From JANXVR01 sp034667405 (GTDB taxonomy: Bacteria; Actinomycetota; UBA4738; HRBIN12): a stretch of DNA of 35,583 nt. Positions 7,680 to 15,399 of this stretch are shown piece by piece. The number at the start of each line of letters is the position of its first letter. Within the stretch, counting starts at the first letter, position 1. The stretch spans positions 1 through 35,583 of the forward strand of contig JAXDJX010000025.1 of the NCBI GenBank assembly GCA_034667405.1, written 5' to 3'. Both the position numbers and the translations under genes were made by a program. The notes under the pieces were generated by a model. That model made no database searches. It saw only the letters and a list, made by a program, of their open reading frames with translations, and had not been told where the DNA came from.

Positions 7680-9005
7680 GTGGCCGACCTCATGGACGAG
7701 ATCATCTCCCTCGCGAAACGTCGGGGGATCGCATTCCAGTCATCCGAGATCTATGGCGGGTTGCGTTCGAGTTGGGATTACGGCCCACTGGGCGTGGAGC
7801 TCCGCCGGAACATCCGCGACTCGTGGTGGCGAAGCATGGTGCAACTTCGCGACGATGTCGTGGGGCTGGAGGCCGCCATCATCATGTCGCCCCTGGTCTG
7901 GGAAGCGAGCGGGCACGTAGCCGGCTTCTCAGACCCATTGGTTGAATGCGGAAACTGCCACCGGCGGTACCGGGCCGACCATCTGGAGCCGGGCGATGAT
8001 GGTGCACCGGTATGCCCGTCGTGCGGAGCCTCCGCGTTCGGTGAGGCCAAGCAGTTCAACCTCATGTTCAAGACGCAGATGGGCCCCGTGGAGGACGACG
8101 GGGCTATCGCCTACCTCCGGCCGGAGACCGCGCAAGGGATGTTCGTGGACTTCACCACGGTGCAGACCGTGGCTCGCCGAAAGCTCCCCTTCGGGATCGC
8201 ACAGATCGGGAAATCGTTCCGCAATGAGATCACGCCTGGAAACTTCATCTTCCGGACCAGGGAGTTCGAGCAGATGGAGATGGAGTTCTTCGTGAAGCCG
8301 GGAACCGACGAGGAGTGGTTCGAGCACTGGAAGGAACAGCGGTTGGCCTGGTGCCTGGACGTCGGGCTCTCGAAGGAGCGGCTGCGGTTCCACGACCACC
8401 AGAACGACGAGCTTGCGCATTACGCGAAGACCGCCGCGGACATCGAGTACGAGTTCCCGTTCGGCTGGTCGGAACTCGAAGGCATCCACAACCGCACCGA
8501 CTTCGATCTGTCGGCGCATCAGACGGCGAGCGGCCAAGACCTCTCCTATTTCGATCAGGAGACGGAGGAGCGTTACCTGCCCTACGTCGTCGAGACGGCG
8601 GTCGGACTGGATCGGATGCTGCTCGCCTGCCTCTGCGACGCCTACCGCGTGGAGGAAGCGCCGACGGCCAAAGGGGACACGGATAAGCGAACCGTGCTCG
8701 CCCTTGACCGATCGCTTGCACCCATCAAGGTCGCGGTATTGCCGCTGTCCCGCAAGGACACGTTGGTTCCCGAAGCCCGACGGATCCACGATCTGCTGAA
8801 GGCCGCATGGATGACGCAGTACGACGATGCGGGTGCTATCGGTCGACGGTACCGGCGTCAGGACGAGGTGGGAACGCCGTTCTGCGTGACCGTCGACTTC
8901 GAAACACTCGACGATTCCCAGGTCACGGTGCGCGAGCGGGATTCGATGCGTCAAGAACGCGTGCCGGTGACGAACCTGCTTGCCTACCTGAAGGAGCACC
9001 TGTGA
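7680..9005 (+). CDS. glyS: Glycyl-tRNA synthetase (dimeric, alpha2 type)
   Basis: 441 residues from GTG at 7680, with AAAGGAG 10 nt upstream; ATG at 7692 is a possible alternative. It is a class II synthetase: the N-terminus has SSEIYGGLRSSWDYGPLG, an inserted zinc ribbon carries CGNCHRRY and CPSCGA, motif 2 reads FRNEITPGNFIFRTREFEQMEMEFF in part, and motif 3 is GLDRMLLACL. The anticodon-binding domain occupies about 330-435. It charges tRNA-Gly. Its stop shares one base with the start of the next gene. Confidence 0.96.
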   Translation: MADLMDEIISLAKRRGIAFQSSEIYGGLRSSWDYGPLGVELRRNIRDSWWRSMVQLRDDVVGLEAAIIMSPLVWEASGHVAGFSDPLVECGNCHRRYRADHLEPGDDGAPVCPSCGASAFGEAKQFNLMFKTQMGPVEDDGAIAYLRPETAQGMFVDFTTVQTVARRKLPFGIAQIGKSFRNEITPGNFIFRTREFEQMEMEFFVKPGTDEEWFEHWKEQRLAWCLDVGLSKERLRFHDHQNDELAHYAKTAADIEYEFPFGWSELEGIHNRTDFDLSAHQTASGQDLSYFDQETEERYLPYVVETAVGLDRMLLACLCDAYRVEEAPTAKGDTDKRTVLALDRSLAPIKVAVLPLSRKDTLVPEARRIHDLLKAAWMTQYDDAGAIGRRYRRQDEVGTPFCVTVDFETLDDSQVTVRERDSMRQERVPVTNLLAYLKEHL

Positions 9006-9235
9006 TGGATGTGAAGGCGACCAGAGCTACACGACGGCCGCGGGCCACGAGAGGGAGCTTGGGCGTCACCCTGTACGCGGCGGCATTCGTGTGCATGTTG
9101 GTGGCCGGGGGGATCCTCGCCTTCGCCGCGAAGGAATTCTTCAAGACCACGGTGACCCTCTGGGCGTCCGTGGGCTTCTCGGTGCTCGCCGTCATCCTCG
9201 CGGTGGTGAGTCTCGTCAGCGGTCGGCGTTCGTGA
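9005..9235 (+). CDS. Small two-helix membrane protein
   Basis: 76 residues. A basic N-terminus (several Arg within the first 18 residues) is followed by two hydrophobic helices at about 20-42 and 52-72, and the protein ends in SGRRS. The positive-inside rule suggests both ends are cytoplasmic. ATG at 9005 overlaps the glyS stop by one base, and its stop overlaps the next gene's GTG (GTGA), so it is embedded in a coupled string. Family not recognised. Confidence 0.65.
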   Translation: MDVKATRATRRPRATRGSLGVTLYAAAFVCMLVAGGILAFAAKEFFKTTVTLWASVGFSVLAVILAVVSLVSGRRS

Positions 9236-10545
9236 AGCACGCAGGCCTGGCGGCGCGGCTGGGCGGCGCGCTCCTGGTCCTCACGTCCTGCACACCCTCG
9301 ACGGTTATGCCCGTGCCGGCTCCGGCTCCGGGTCTCGGCCCGCCGGTGTCGCATCCTTCGAAGGTTCCCACCGGTCCCGGCTCCGCCGCGGCGGAATCGG
9401 CGCACCTCTGCGTCCCGGCGAAAACCTCCGGGGGTGCGAAGCCTCCCGCTGAAGGTCCGATCCCTCCGGCCATCTCGGAGGTCGAGGATCAAGTGGAACA
9501 GGCGAGAGGGCTCACCTACGACCATCCGCTCCAGGTGGAGCAGATCTCGGTGGCGACCATGTCGTCACGGGTAACGAAGTCCTTCAAAGGGCAGTACCCG
9601 GGCGCGATGTATGACCGCAGAACGCAGGTCTGGCGAACGATCGGCGTCATCCCACCCGGTGCGGATCTGCGAAAGGCCCTTCTGGCGTTCGGCTCGGGCC
9701 AGGTTGTCGGCTATTACGATCCGGCCACGGGAGCCTTGGTCGTCATCGCCGATGCGAACCCAACGCTCACCCTGTCCGAGCGGTACGTCCTCGCGCACGA
9801 GCTCACCCATGCCATCGACGACCAGCATTTCGGACTCTCCCGCTTGGACCCCTTGATCAAGAACTGCCAGGACGAATCCTTCGCGGCCGCCTTGGGCGCC
9901 GTTGAAGGCAACGCGCAGTACTTCGCGAGGCAGGTGATCTTGGCGCACCCGTCTGCGGACATCGGCGATACCGGCGGCGGTGGCCTTTCCCCGGACGTAC
10001 CCCCGTTCGTCTCCCAGTTGCAGTTGTGGTCGTACACCGCCGGAGAGCGGTTCATCACTTCTATCGAGGCGGCCGGAGGGATCAAGGCGGTGAACCACGT
10101 CTTGACCGATCTTCCGGTTTCGACCGAGCAGATCATCCATCCCGCGTCGTATCCGTCGGACACGCCGGTGCCGCTCGACATCCCCGAGTTAGGGCCGACG
10201 CTCGGTGCGGGATGGACGGACCTGGATGTTATGCAGGTGGGCGAGGAGTGGCTGCAGTTGATGTTGCACCTCCGACTTCCCGCCGCCCAGGCGGATCCGG
10301 CGGCCGCGGGCTGGGGCGGGGGCATCTATCGGGCCTGGAGCGACGGGTCGCACACTGCCGTCGTGCTCAGGACCACGTGGGATACGGCGCAGGATGCAGA
10401 TCAGTTCGCGGGCGCGATGCGGGCGTGGCTCGATGCCGGCCCCCAAGGGCTCTCCGAGGTCGTTCCGATGGCACACGGGGGAGTGGACGTGCTCTTCGCG
10501 AGCGACGCAGCCAGCCTTGCGAAGCTTCGCTCTGCATCTCGGTGA
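9232..10545 (+). CDS. Lipoprotein with HExxH zinc-metallopeptidase motif
   Basis: 437 residues from GTG at 9232, which overlaps the previous stop. The lipobox LTSC follows a hydrophobic stretch (Cys near residue 20), then a Pro/Ala-rich linker. The core contains AHELTHAIDDQHF with His189, Glu190 and His193, and EGNAQYF with Glu225 about 32 residues later as a plausible third zinc ligand, which gives a gluzincin-like arrangement. It is probably a surface-anchored peptidase facing outward. It precedes an FtsX-type permease and a double-ATPase ABC protein, and may share their envelope role, though a separate promoter seems to drive those. Substrate unknown. Confidence 0.8.
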   Translation: MKHAGLAARLGGALLVLTSCTPSTVMPVPAPAPGLGPPVSHPSKVPTGPGSAAAESAHLCVPAKTSGGAKPPAEGPIPPAISEVEDQVEQARGLTYDHPLQVEQISVATMSSRVTKSFKGQYPGAMYDRRTQVWRTIGVIPPGADLRKALLAFGSGQVVGYYDPATGALVVIADANPTLTLSERYVLAHELTHAIDDQHFGLSRLDPLIKNCQDESFAAALGAVEGNAQYFARQVILAHPSADIGDTGGGGLSPDVPPFVSQLQLWSYTAGERFITSIEAAGGIKAVNHVLTDLPVSTEQIIHPASYPSDTPVPLDIPELGPTLGAGWTDLDVMQVGEEWLQLMLHLRLPAAQADPAAAGWGGGIYRAWSDGSHTAVVLRTTWDTAQDADQFAGAMRAWLDAGPQGLSEVVPMAHGGVDVLFASDAASLAKLRSASR

Positions 10546-10558
10546 CCCTCACCTAGGC

Positions 10559-10564
10559 CATACT
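10559..10564 (+). promoter_or_regulatory. -10 hexamer of a probable leaderless permease promoter
   Basis: CATACT ends 6 nt before the ATG at 10571, placing the transcription start on the start codon. It would drive the permease and the ATPase gene. Confidence 0.4.
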
Positions 10565-10570
10565 TGCGCG

Positions 10571-13500
10571 ATGGGACTGGTGCTGCTGGCCGTCAGGCGA
10601 CTCGTCGCCCAGCGAGCCCTTGCGGCGACCATGGTCGCTACGTTCGCATTCACCGGCGGGGTACTGGTCGCGGCCCCCATCTACGCAGCGGGAGCCGAGC
10701 AGGCGATCGTGTTCGGGTATGTCGAGCGCGCGCCCGCCCTGAGTAGGGATCTGATCACGACGCTCACCACTCCTCCCGGCTTCGATATCGGCGGTGCTGA
10801 TGCACAGCTCCGTGCACTCCTCAGTCCGATCGCGGTCGAGCGACTTGCCTTCCAAGAGCGCTCGAGCACGTTCACCGCGACGTCCTCCCGTGGGTCGGTC
10901 CCCGCATCCCTCGCCTACCGAGACGGACTGATCTCCCGGGTGGGGCTCACCGATGGCCGATATCCCGTCGCTGACGACGAGGTGCTGCTCCCGCAGTCGA
11001 TCGCCTCGGCCCTGGGGGTTGGCCCGGAGGGTTCGTTCACGGTTCGCTACTCGAGTCCCGTAACGGTCCGGGTCGTCGGGATCTATGCATCGATCCCTGC
11101 GTCCGCCTCGTTCATCGTGGGTCAGACGTCGGCCGCGGCGAAGGCGCCCGCGCTCCCCATCCTCACGACGTCTGAAGGATTCCCGGTGATCGTCGGTGCG
11201 GCGGGCCAGTCGAGCGGTCTCCGCATCGCGTGGGACGCGAAACCCGACGTTCGAGGCGCAACGTTGACCGGCCTCGCGTCCCTGGCCCAGCAGGAGCATC
11301 GGGTCGCCGCGGCGATCAGTTCGGCGCTCGGGGCGAGCGTCTCCTCCAATCTCGCCAGCCTGATCCCGGGCGTACGTCGCGAGATCGCGGACAGCCGGGC
11401 TCCCATCTACCTCGTGGTCCTTCAGGTTGCGATGGTCGGCCTCGGCGTATCGATCGGTGTTGGATCGCTGAAGCTCCGACGGCAGTCGTTCGAACTCTCC
11501 ATCTTGAAGACACGCGGGGCCCGCACCGGATTCCTCGTCGCCGTGCAGGCGGCAGAGTTGGTCCTGACGGCGGCGATCGGTTGGGTCGTCGCGCTGGGAG
11601 CGGGGATGGCCATGGCCTTCATGGCGCGTGCGGCCCATGGTCCCGGCGCGCCGGGGGCGCCCTTCGGACTGAGCCTCGGAGCGCCCGCCGAGCTCATCGG
11701 GCTTGCGGGGATCGTGCTGGCAGCGGCCGCACTCCTGTTGCTCTCCTTGCCGCACATCCGCCGAAGTGTCCTGGACGAGCGGCGAGAAGTTTCCCGCGAA
11801 CGACGGCCTGCGTGGCTCCGGTACCCGGCGGAGATCCTCCCGCTGTCGTTGGGGGTCGTCGCGCTGACGGAACTCCGGCGGCGCGGTATCCAACCCTCGG
11901 GTGTGCGGCTCGATCCGCTGGTCCTGGTTGCCCCCACGCTGATCCTGCTGGGCGCAAGCCTCTTGGCGGTCCGAGTCCTGTTCTGGGGATTCGGGCGCTC
12001 GGAACGGCTCGCTGACCATACCGGTACGCCGTCTGCATTCCTTGCGATACACCGGCTCTCGCGATCCTCGGCGAACATGTCGCTCATGTTGCTGCTCGTG
12101 CTGTCGACCGGACTCTTCGCATTCTCCTCGTCCCTTCGGTCCACCGTGCTGGATCACAACACGAACGCGGCGCGCGGCACGGTGGGGGCGGACTGGAGTT
12201 ATCTCGTGCCGTTCCCCGATGACGAGGCACGGTCCGTCGCGGACCTTCCTTCCGATGCGACCCTCGTCTTCAAGGCTCCGGTCAACACCACCGATGACCC
12301 CCGGTTCGCCGCGTCCACGGTGATCGGGGTCGACCCCGCAACCTATCCTTCAGGGGGCTGGTGGCGTCCGGGGGATTCCACCGATCCGTTCCCTTCGCTG
12401 CTCGCTCGTCTGAAGGCTCCACCACTTGGGGAACGTCTGCCGGCTGGGACCTCGACGGTGGAGATCCGTGCGACCGTCGCTGCCGACGCGCCTCCTGGCG
12501 TCCACATCTGGGCTCCGTTGAGTTTTCCCGATGGGGCCGTCCGCGCCGCGGACCTCGGAGCTCTTCGAGCCGGCACACAGACCTACCGAACACCGACGAA
12601 CGGCGCCTCGCGGGTCCTCTCCGTGATGCTGGCGGCACCCGATCCCGCCCCCGTGTCGCTGGTTCGGGCCGGTGGGTTCGCGGTGACGTTCGAACGGCTG
12701 GCGTTCCTCGGATCCCCTTCCGGCGCGACCGCGCCGCTTTCCGATTGGCGGGGCCTGCAGGCAACGGGCCTCATCGTCACGTCGACGGCGACGCCTGAAG
12801 GGTTCCTACGGGCGGAGTTCCGGGTGGCCGGCGGCGGTCCGATCGGCGGGATCGCACCCACGAACCTACCGTTGCCCGCGATCGTCGGGACGACGGCGGC
12901 TCCGCCTTTGTCATCCGTGGGTCTGGACGTCGGCTTCACCGGTCTGTCGGTGCGGAGCGTCGGCGTGGTTCGTGGATTTCCGGCGATCCGTTCGTCGGAT
13001 ACCCCGGTCATCGTGCCACTGGCGCCGTTGATCCAGCGGTTCGAACAGATCCTCCAAGCTCCCAACGGTGGTGTCTTCGAAGTGCTCGCCATGGGAGACA
13101 CGGATCCGACGGCTGGGATCCGCGGTGCCGGGTTCTCGATCGGCACGGTGTCGCGGGCCGCGGACATCGAGGCGACCCTTGCGACGAGCCCCCAGAATCT
13201 GGCCCTAGGGATGGAGTTCGCGGCCGGGGTTGCGGGGGCAACGCTCGCCGTCATGGCCCTGGGGTCGGCGCTGTTCTTCGGCGCGCACCGACGTCGTTAC
13301 GAGCTGTCGTCGCTGCGTGCATTGGGTGGGCGACCGCGCCACGCTGTCGCGGCGCTCGCGCTCGAGTACGGGCTGATCCTGGTGCCTGCGACTGCGCTGG
13401 GATACGTGATGGGCACGGTGCTGCTCCGCATCGTCCTGGCCTTCGTTTCACCACCAGTCGCCGGCACAGGCCCGGCGCTCCTCGTCATCGACTGGGCGGG

Positions 13501-13615
13501 AGCCGCTCTGGCCACCATTGCCGGGCTGCTCACGCTCGCGTTCGGTCTCACGTCGGCAGCACGGCAGATGCGATCGCCGGAGGCCTCTCTCGCGCTTCGC
13601 GGGGAGCCCGAATGA
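10571..13615 (+). CDS. FtsX-like ABC transporter permease (MacB/LolC type)
   Basis: 1014 residues from ATG at 10571, just behind a -10 hexamer; an earlier in-frame start would run into the peptidase gene. The N-terminal helix (about 15-40) is followed by a large extracytoplasmic domain, a block of three or so helices (about 280-400), another group near 420-500, a second large outer domain (about 530-860), and a final FtsX block with the GSALFFGAHRRRYELSSLRALGG loop. This duplicated layout is that of type VII ABC permeases, which couple ATP hydrolysis to movement of periplasmic or outer domains rather than classical import. Its stop overlaps the ATPase gene (ATGA), so they form one complex. 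Cargo unknown; lipoprotein or peptide handling is only a guess from the family. Confidence 0.88.
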   Translation: MGLVLLAVRRLVAQRALAATMVATFAFTGGVLVAAPIYAAGAEQAIVFGYVERAPALSRDLITTLTTPPGFDIGGADAQLRALLSPIAVERLAFQERSSTFTATSSRGSVPASLAYRDGLISRVGLTDGRYPVADDEVLLPQSIASALGVGPEGSFTVRYSSPVTVRVVGIYASIPASASFIVGQTSAAAKAPALPILTTSEGFPVIVGAAGQSSGLRIAWDAKPDVRGATLTGLASLAQQEHRVAAAISSALGASVSSNLASLIPGVRREIADSRAPIYLVVLQVAMVGLGVSIGVGSLKLRRQSFELSILKTRGARTGFLVAVQAAELVLTAAIGWVVALGAGMAMAFMARAAHGPGAPGAPFGLSLGAPAELIGLAGIVLAAAALLLLSLPHIRRSVLDERREVSRERRPAWLRYPAEILPLSLGVVALTELRRRGIQPSGVRLDPLVLVAPTLILLGASLLAVRVLFWGFGRSERLADHTGTPSAFLAIHRLSRSSANMSLMLLLVLSTGLFAFSSSLRSTVLDHNTNAARGTVGADWSYLVPFPDDEARSVADLPSDATLVFKAPVNTTDDPRFAASTVIGVDPATYPSGGWWRPGDSTDPFPSLLARLKAPPLGERLPAGTSTVEIRATVAADAPPGVHIWAPLSFPDGAVRAADLGALRAGTQTYRTPTNGASRVLSVMLAAPDPAPVSLVRAGGFAVTFERLAFLGSPSGATAPLSDWRGLQATGLIVTSTATPEGFLRAEFRVAGGGPIGGIAPTNLPLPAIVGTTAAPPLSSVGLDVGFTGLSVRSVGVVRGFPAIRSSDTPVIVPLAPLIQRFEQILQAPNGGVFEVLAMGDTDPTAGIRGAGFSIGTVSRAADIEATLATSPQNLALGMEFAAGVAGATLAVMALGSALFFGAHRRRYELSSLRALGGRPRHAVAALALEYGLILVPATALGYVMGTVLLRIVLAFVSPPVAGTGPALLVIDWAGAALATIAGLLTLAFGLTSAARQMRSPEASLALRGEPE

Positions 13616-15321
13616 ACGCTCCCGGTGCACCCGGGCTCCGAGGGGCCACCCCACGGGCGCGGCGGGGCCTGGACGACGCTTACATCCGGCTCGACAGGGT
13701 CTACAAGATGTACAGCGTCTCGACGACCGGAGTCGCGGCGCTGGGCGGTGTAACGCTGGACATCCCGGAGGCAAGCTTCACGGCCCTCGTCGGTCCGAGC
13801 GGGGCGGGCAAGTCGAGCATCTTGAACCTCATCGGCGGCGTCGAGACCCCGACGGCGGGAACGGTCTGGGTGGACGGTCGCGATCTCCAGCTCCTTGACG
13901 ACAGCGAGCGATCGGCGTTCCGGCGGGAGCGGATCGGGTTCCTCTGGCAGGGAGCGGCGAAGAACCTCGTTCCCTATCTCTCCGTGGCACAGAACGTCGA
14001 ACTCCCGTTGATCCTCTCCGGAGCGGGCGCGGCGGATAGCCGACTGCGCTCGTCCGAGCTGCTCGACCTCCTCGGTCTGACCGCGCGCGCCCGGTTCCTT
14101 CCCGGAGTCCTCTCGGGCGGAGAGCAGCAGCGTGTCGCGCTGGCGGTCGCGCTCGCCAATCGACCAGCCGTCGTCTTGGCCGACGAACCGACCGCAGAGA
14201 TCGATTCCGCGGGTGCGGAGACCGTCGTGCGCCTCCTTCGTGAAGCGTGTGAGAGCACCGGAGCGACGGTGGTCATGGCAACGCACGACCTGGTCGCAGC
14301 CGCCAGCGCCGACGTCACGTATCGGCTCATCGACGGCCGCCTTCGCGCCCCGGCGAGTACCACCTGGGTCGATGCCGCAGGCAGGCTCACCCTTCCGGGT
14401 CAGGCGGCGGAGCTGGGACTCACCGACGGCGACGTTGAAGTCGAGGTCGAGGTTGACGAACTGCGGATCCGCCGCCCGGAGGGTTTGGGGTCTGCAGCGG
14501 GGACGGCAGTGATGGCGCGGGACGTGAGTCCGCGGCCGACCGCTCCGCCGTGCGTCGGAACCGGCGCCGAGATGGCGTCGGGGAGCGCCGCCCCTTCGGA
14601 CGGCGATACCGTCCTGCTCTCGGCAACGGATCTCGGGAGAACGTACGGGGACGGCGAGGCGGTCAAGGTCACGGCGCTGGCCGGCGTCTCCCTCACCCTC
14701 TCGCCGGGAGAGCTCGTCGTCTTGATGGGGCCGTCGGGGTCGGGAAAGAGCACGCTGCTTGGTCTCCTGGCAGGACTCGATCAGCCCGAAACCGGTCAGG
14801 TCCTTTGGGAGGGTCGCCTCCTGGCCGACATCGAGGAAACGGACCTGGCGCGAACCCGAGCAACGCGGTTCGGTGTCATCTTCCAGGGCTTCGGTCTGTT
14901 TCCGTCGCTCTCGGCGCTGGAGAACGTCGTTCTCCCACTTCTCATAGCCGGAAGAGATCCGTCGGAGGCGACCGACATCGCCGGGGCCTGGCTCGATCGG
15001 TTCGGCCTGGGTGGCAGGCTCGACCATCGAGTGAACGAACTCTCCACCGGTCAACAGCAGCGCGTCGCGGTCGCGCGCGGGATCGCGAACGGACAGACCG
15101 TGGTGCTGGCCGACGAGCCGACCGCCGAGCTGGACGAACGCTCCGGAACCACCGTCCTGGAGGCCCTCCACGACGTGGCGCTCCGGGGGGGAGGGGTGAT
15201 CGTCGCGACGCACGACCCGTGGGTGCTCCAACGGGCCGATCGCGTCATCGTCATGCGGGACGGACGTATCGAGGCCGAGGGCAGCCCGTCCCAGGTAGCC
15301 GGATACCTGACGACTGACTGA
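13612..15321 (+). CDS. Tandem ABC ATPase (two LolD/MacB-type domains) with an AbrB-like linker
   Basis: 569 residues with two complete nucleotide-binding domains. Domain 1 has Walker A GPSGAGKSS (61-69), Q-loop FLWQG, signature LSGGEQQR (167-174), Walker B VVLADEPTAEID and switch His225 in MATHD. Domain 2 has Walker A GPSGSGKST (373-381), Q-loop VIFQG, a slightly altered signature LSTGQQQR (S-T-G instead of S-G-G), VVLADEPTAELD and VATHD. Between them, about residues 250-289 read like a SpoVT/AbrB-type beta hairpin (VDAAGRLTLP then LGLTDGDVEVEVE), followed by an Ala/Pro-rich linker. It is coupled to the permease upstream and should energise it. MacB-type ATPases normally carry one domain and dimerise, so the fusion supplies both halves in one chain. 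Confidence 0.9.
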   Translation: MNAPGAPGLRGATPRARRGLDDAYIRLDRVYKMYSVSTTGVAALGGVTLDIPEASFTALVGPSGAGKSSILNLIGGVETPTAGTVWVDGRDLQLLDDSERSAFRRERIGFLWQGAAKNLVPYLSVAQNVELPLILSGAGAADSRLRSSELLDLLGLTARARFLPGVLSGGEQQRVALAVALANRPAVVLADEPTAEIDSAGAETVVRLLREACESTGATVVMATHDLVAAASADVTYRLIDGRLRAPASTTWVDAAGRLTLPGQAAELGLTDGDVEVEVEVDELRIRRPEGLGSAAGTAVMARDVSPRPTAPPCVGTGAEMASGSAAPSDGDTVLLSATDLGRTYGDGEAVKVTALAGVSLTLSPGELVVLMGPSGSGKSTLLGLLAGLDQPETGQVLWEGRLLADIEETDLARTRATRFGVIFQGFGLFPSLSALENVVLPLLIAGRDPSEATDIAGAWLDRFGLGGRLDHRVNELSTGQQQRVAVARGIANGQTVVLADEPTAELDERSGTTVLEALHDVALRGGGVIVATHDPWVLQRADRVIVMRDGRIEAEGSPSQVAGYLTTD

Positions 15322-15357
15322 CGGCGACCCCTGCCGAGGATCGGCTCAACGGCTGGC

Positions 15358-15363
15358 TAGACT
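15358..15363 (+). promoter_or_regulatory. -10 hexamer upstream of ppdK
   Basis: TAGACT lies 36 nt before the GTG start, giving a leader of about 30 nt with a GGAGG ribosome site at 15389-15393. Confidence 0.4.
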
Positions 15364-15399
15364 GGCGGCTCCGACTTCGAACATCTCCGGAGGCATGCA

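Noticed and set aside
10553..12157. Long minus-strand open frame of over 500 codons opposite the FtsX-type permease
   Set aside because: It lies wholly antisense to a well-supported gene in high-GC DNA and its product is Arg/Asp/Gly-rich without any domain.
13297..15231. Minus-strand open frame of about 640 codons opposite the tandem ABC ATPase
   Set aside because: It is antisense to two complete ABC domains; its composition is that of a high-GC shadow frame.
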